The notes below the pieces were generated by a model. The model searched no databases and was not told the origin of the DNA. It was given only the letters and a program-made list of their open reading frames with translations. Below are positions 60,372-64,000 of a stretch of DNA of 64,000 nt, piece by piece. How positions within the stretch are numbered: position 1 is the first letter of the stretch; the number at the start of each line of letters is the position of its first letter. The position numbers and the translations under genes were made by a program. Origin of the DNA: Hyalella azteca (taxonomy: Eukaryota; Arthropoda; Malacostraca; Amphipoda; Hyalellidae); NCBI RefSeq assembly GCF_000764305.2, contig NW_025933076.1, positions 1-64,000 on the forward strand, in the 5' to 3' direction.

Positions 60372-62669
60372 ATGTCGAGTAATAATCAAGTTAACATAAA
60401 ATGTGCAGCTTTAGCTAAAATAGTGCTTCACTCTGCTCGATGGAGCCACTTAGCTGTAAATGGAGTTCTATTAGGACCATCATTGGATGCTGGGAAAACA
60501 TCTGAATTGGAAATAGTTGATGCCGTTCCACTTTTTCATCAGCAATTGTCTCTGGCACCCATGCTAGATGTAGCCTTGAATATGGTGAGTGTCTGCTCTT
60601 TGAGATGATTTTACAAGAATTTAATTCAAACTCCATAGTTAATAGTTTGTGATCTGCTGATTCAATACTTTGATAGTATATTTGTAGATGTTAACTCTTC
60701 CTATTAGGCCATGGTCAGGAAGGTGCGGTGTGTACGCCGGAGGTTTATTTTGGGATGTACGCCAGTACGCCAGGTAAGAAAGTTGCCAATATGCTTTCAA
60801 AAAATGAAACTGTAACCCTCACCATTTAGTCACCAACACCATGAGTCACCAATGCCGCATGATCAAGATGGGCAGAAGCACTGACGATCGTCAGAAACAC
60901 ACACGCTTTACGATCGATTTAGCCAATACCCAATGATCAACACTGATGCGCGCACTTTATGATCGATGTGGGGCGTGGGCAATGCCAGATTATTGACACA
61001 AACGCAAGCCTTCGCGATCGATTTAGCCGATGCTTAATGACCAACAGCAGAAGAGTGCCCAACGCCGGATTAATCCGCGGAAAACGGCACCATCCTGGGT
61101 ATGGATATGTTCTAGTTCTAAGGCGATTTAGTGCCTTCTAATGCGATCTAGTGCCTTCTAATGCGATCTAGTGCGTTCTAATGCGATCTAGTGCCTTCTA
61201 ATGCTATTTAGTGCCTTCTAATGCGATTTAGTGCGTTCTAATGCAATCTTGTGCCATCTAATGCGATCTTGTGCCTTCTAATGTGATCTAGTNTTTTGAT
61301 GGATTTTTGAGCACAAACTTCAAGTGTTATTTATTCTGAAATGGCTGCAACAAAAACCCTAATGTTATACACGTTTTATCTGTCTGTTTGTTATTACCAG
61401 GCTAATGAGGTAAATCAGTATCATGTAAAATGAGGTATGTAAGGTAAAAAAATATAACTTAGAACTCACTGCAGTGAGTGACAGCTGTCTCTTATACACA
61501 TCTAGATGTGTATAAGAGACAGGCCCCCAGAGGGGCAACATTGCCCACTTTGGGAACCACTGAACTAGACATTGGCCTTGCATCAACTAGTCATTGGCAT
61601 TGAAAGTATTCAAAAATTTAAATAATAGGTTGATATTTGAGAATTAGGTGACTTGGCTCTGCTTAGATAGTGTTATTATAAATTTTGATTTTCTGTCCAG
61701 CCAAAATAATTACTTGCATGGAAATAATGGTTTGCTAAAGGCAATAAGATTGAGATGGGGGAGCATTCATGAAATTAATTCATAATATTCAATACAAATT
61801 TCAAGAGTTATATCCTAGCTTTATGCTATCATGGAAAGGGAATGCATTAATCATTTAATGCCTACAATTGAGTGAATGAACTAAATTCATACTATGCATG
61901 GTTTAGAAAGAAAGGCATAATCATTGTCTCCTAAATTGCCAACACAACTAATTTTTTTCTTCTCAAATCCAAGTATAGCATACCCATGGCTCATCACTTA
62001 TCAGTAATTATGTGTAGTTATATCTCTTCCAATGTTGCAGGTGGAAACTCACTACAGATCCAAGGGTCTTCAAATTGTTGGCTATTACCAGGCAAATGAG
62101 CATGTCAAAGATGTGGTGTGAGTATTGGAGTAGCTTGTATACATTTCTTAATAAAATATTCTGCATTCTAATTTAGTAAAAGTCAGAATTTTTCAAGTCT
62201 TGCAATCACTGGACCTGAATTTTTCAAATAGAAATTTACTTAAATTTCTAGTCCACTGAACATTACAATGATAATAAATTTGATGATTTTGAAGCATATT
62301 TAAGTTGTACTTGATGCTTGTTGTTCTACAAATACCGGTATATATAGGACTGAGTTTACATTGATATATCTGAAATATTAAATGTATTGTTTTGAAAAAA
62401 TTCAGAATAAGGTGTTCCTCATTCACAATAATACTAAGATGAAAGCTGTAAACATTTTCAGGTAGCTATTTAACTTTTGAGATCAAATTGTTTGTGTGAT
62501 AATTGGTTATTTATTTCCTGCTTCATAGTATTTTCTAACATCAAATTTATCTTATTTAGCTGTGTTATTGATGTTATTATTCCTGTTTATCTATTGCAGA
62601 CCAGATTTTGTTGCCATGAAAATCACAGAAAAGATTGCTGAGAATTATGATTCTGCTTGCTTGATAATG
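60372..62669 (+). CDS. EMC8: ER membrane protein complex subunit 8/9, 5' partial gene (first 3 coding exons)
   Basis: EMC8/9 is the cytosolic MPN-like subunit of the ER membrane protein complex, which inserts tail-anchored and multi-pass proteins. Coding exons are 60372-60584, 62041-62117 and 62600-62669, with consistent phases (0, 2, 0), giving 120 residues. Diagnostic blocks are KIVLHSARWSHLAVNGVLLG, VPLFHQQLSLAPMLDVAL, IVGYYQANEHVKD and ITEKIAENYDSACLIM. These follow vertebrate EMC8 (VNGLLV, IPLFHGTLALAPMLEVAL, AGYYQANERVKD) in order. About 85 residues, roughly 40 per cent of the usual 205, should lie beyond the right edge, since the last donor (ATG|GTAAGC) is intact. Intron 1 holds a minisatellite, a single-N gap and an adapter junction. 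Confidence 0.95.
60890..61113 (+). repeat. Diverged tandem repeat of ACGATCGATTTAGCC sequence
   Basis: CGATCGATTTAGCC and the following AAT..CCAATGATCAACA words recur at about 60912 and 61014, with a further diverged copy (TATGATCGATGTGG) at about 60958. The block runs straight into the 20-bp array and may be its ancestral form. EMC8 intron 1. Confidence 0.55.
61114..61293 (+). repeat. 20-bp minisatellite ending in an N gap, EMC8 intron 1
   Basis: About nine units of TTCTAATGCGATCTAGTGCC occur, with variants at GCG/GCT/GCA, CTAG/TTAG/CTTG and CCTT/CGTT. The array stops at the N at 61293, so its true length is not known. Confidence 0.92.
61485..61562. other. Nextera mate-pair junction, copy 4, joined to a hAT terminus
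   Basis: Bases 61485-61522 are the exact 38-bp back-to-back mosaic ends. Directly after it, 61523-61562 is the right end of the hAT family (GGGGCAACATTGCCC then ACTTTGGGAACCACTG). The join is artificial, so this hAT end may belong elsewhere. EMC8 intron 1. Confidence 0.95.
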
Positions 62670-62844
62670 GTAAGCCTCTTGAGTTTGTAACATAGTTGAT
62701 AAATGAATTTTTTACAGGTTAATTAAAACAGATAATTTTGTTCAATAGGTGTTTTCTAGACTCACCTAAGCTCAATTAAAATTCTTCTGTTAATTTTTAG
62801 CACTAAATTTATTTGAGCACCTTCATTATGTACTCAGTACATAT

Positions 62845-63500
62845 AATATGTGTTTAAAAATTACTTTTTAAAGACAACACTTCTGAACAATCCTGTGTCT
62901 TGGATGTTACACATGCACAATGAATTTCTAATTTGATTTTCAAATATTAAAAAAAATTATTTTCTAAAATTTTCTTAAGATATCAAAATTTTGCAAATTA
63001 TCAAAATTATTTATTCTGTCAACTGATTCATGCATTGTCTCCAACTTTACGCAAGTGTGCAAGATTTCAGAACGATTGGACAGGTCAAATTGTGTCATAT
63101 GGATTATAAGATTTGTACCGTAGCAGATGAAATTATGTAAAAATAATTTTTTATTTTTTTATAATGAAATTTTTTTTTAATTTGTAAAATTATTTGTTCT
63201 GTTAATTGGTTCATGCACTGTCTCCAACTTTACGCAAGTGTGCAAGATTTCAGAACAATTGGACAGGTAGTAGTGTGTCAGATATTGATAATAAGATTTG
63301 TAGCTGACAAAATTATTTTTAATTTTTTTAATATTGAAAAAAAAAACAAATTTTATTTATTTTTAAAATAATTTATTCTGTCAATTGATTCATGCATTGT
63401 CTCCAACTTTACGCAAGTGTGACAAATTTCAGATAGATTGGACAGGTAGAAGTGTGTTAAATATTGATTATAGGTAAGATTTGTAGCAGACAGACAGACT
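62845..63500 (+). repeat. Dispersed repeat family A, copy 2, with three internal tandem units
   Basis: Positions 62845-63042 match 3181-3377. From 63011 a unit starting TTATTCTGTCAACTGATTCA and containing CTCCAACTTTACGCAAGTGT and GATTGGACAGGT recurs at 63194 and 63373 (periods 183 and 179). The last unit ends in GACAGACAGACTGACAGAC. The layout resembles the 3' part of an invertebrate LINE or non-autonomous element. There is no coding frame. It lies in EMC8 intron 3 and is followed by the AAAAAGTACAAGAATTGG word at about 63549, shared with 998 and 13055. Confidence 0.8.
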
Positions 63501-64000
63501 GACAGACTAACAAACAGCAAGAAGTGAAGTTAAAGAGAAGTGTTGTAAAAAGTACAAGAATTGGTGACAGGCCACACCAGTCTTCTTCCGTGCTGGAAAC
63601 ACTGCTGTGCTATGTTATTCTTGAAATGAAACAAAAAATGATAGAACAGACAATAGAATCTAATATGAGAAGTCTTAGATCGAATCTGTAGCTTCAAACT
63701 AGATGTTATACTTTGAAGATGAGCTATTATTACTGGTTTTCATCTTAATTTTTGAAGGTACTGATAATGAGCTAGCTTAATTTGTTAGTTAGAAATTAAG
63801 AATTTAGATGAACGACACCAACTATAAGGGTAGAAACTTATGTATTTATAAGTTTGTTGTGAAGCTGTTATTCAGTTATATATAATGCCAAAAAATACCT
63901 AGATCTAACTGATTCCTAAATCCTAAAGCTAAATTAGTTAGGTAAGTTAACCCATCCAATAAAGACTAAATAACAATGGTTGTAGTATAGTTAATTCATA
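63501..64000. other. EMC8 intron 3, no exon seen
   Basis: AT-rich, CpG-poor intronic sequence continuing to the window edge. The fourth EMC8 coding exon is not present here. Confidence 0.5.

Noticed and set aside
2251..62669. ZUP1, ZFAND and EMC8 as a co-regulated ubiquitin/ER-stress cluster
   Set aside because: They share a strand, but lie tens of kilobases apart with separate ends; proximity alone does not support a functional cluster.

Overview
The window is eukaryotic nuclear DNA, most likely from an invertebrate and plausibly an arthropod or crustacean. The evidence is spliced genes with GT-AG introns, LINE and hAT-type transposon remnants, many minisatellites and long stretches without genes. 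The species guess is weak; the gene calls are not. Three conserved protein-coding genes can be read, all on the + strand. No tRNA, rRNA, CRISPR array or bacterial-style operon was seen.

Region 1 (about 2.2-10.8 kb) is a complete ten-coding-exon gene for ZUP1/ZUFSP, a UFSP-fold, K63-linkage-selective deubiquitinase. Three C2H2 fingers precede a C78-family peptidase domain with a visible Cys-His-Asp triad. The conceptual product is 569 aa. It carries an extra stretch of about 70 residues, ending in seven RG dipeptides, between the catalytic Asp and the C-terminal strand. Region 2 (about 10.8-52.9 kb) holds no recognisable host gene. It contains LINE fragments (12.8-13.6 kb), a degenerate hAT-like element with terminal inverted repeats (16.9-18.3 kb), a SINE-like insertion with a 12-bp target duplication (20.6-21.0 kb), a 1.23-kb tandem duplication (29.4-31.8 kb), several minisatellites, a non-autonomous hAT element with 8-bp target duplication (51.3-52.1 kb), and a promoter-like cluster near 41 kb with two exact ER-stress elements. 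Region 3 (about 53.0-56.6 kb) is a complete A20/AN1 zinc-finger gene of the ZFAND5/ZFAND6 type (235 aa) with a non-coding 5' exon. Region 4 (60.4 kb to the right edge) is the first three coding exons of EMC8/9, an ER membrane protein complex subunit; the rest lies outside the window.

Two window-wide observations stand out. First, four copies of the Nextera mate-pair junction adapter (back-to-back Tn5 mosaic ends) are embedded at about 1.63, 4.00, 12.76 and 61.49 kb. One sits at the centre of a perfect-looking inverted repeat, and one beside a single-N gap and a 34-bp copy of sequence 2.57 kb away. These are assembly artefacts, so local structure there should not be trusted. Second, CpG content switches sharply between depleted domains (about 2-7, 14.6-20.5 and 61.5-64 kb; roughly 1 CpG per 600 bp in blocks I counted) and CpG-normal domains (about 7-14.4 and 20.6-61 kb; 25-30 per 600 bp). 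This resembles mosaic germline methylation, with one boundary inside ZUP1.

The three genes are not an operon. ZUP1 and ZFAND both belong to ubiquitin biology and EMC8 to ER membrane-protein insertion, but nothing in the sequence shows that their proximity is functional. I found no clear previously undescribed system. The best biological leads are the RG-bearing insertion in ZUP1, the tandem ER-stress elements with no assigned gene, and the CpG mosaic.
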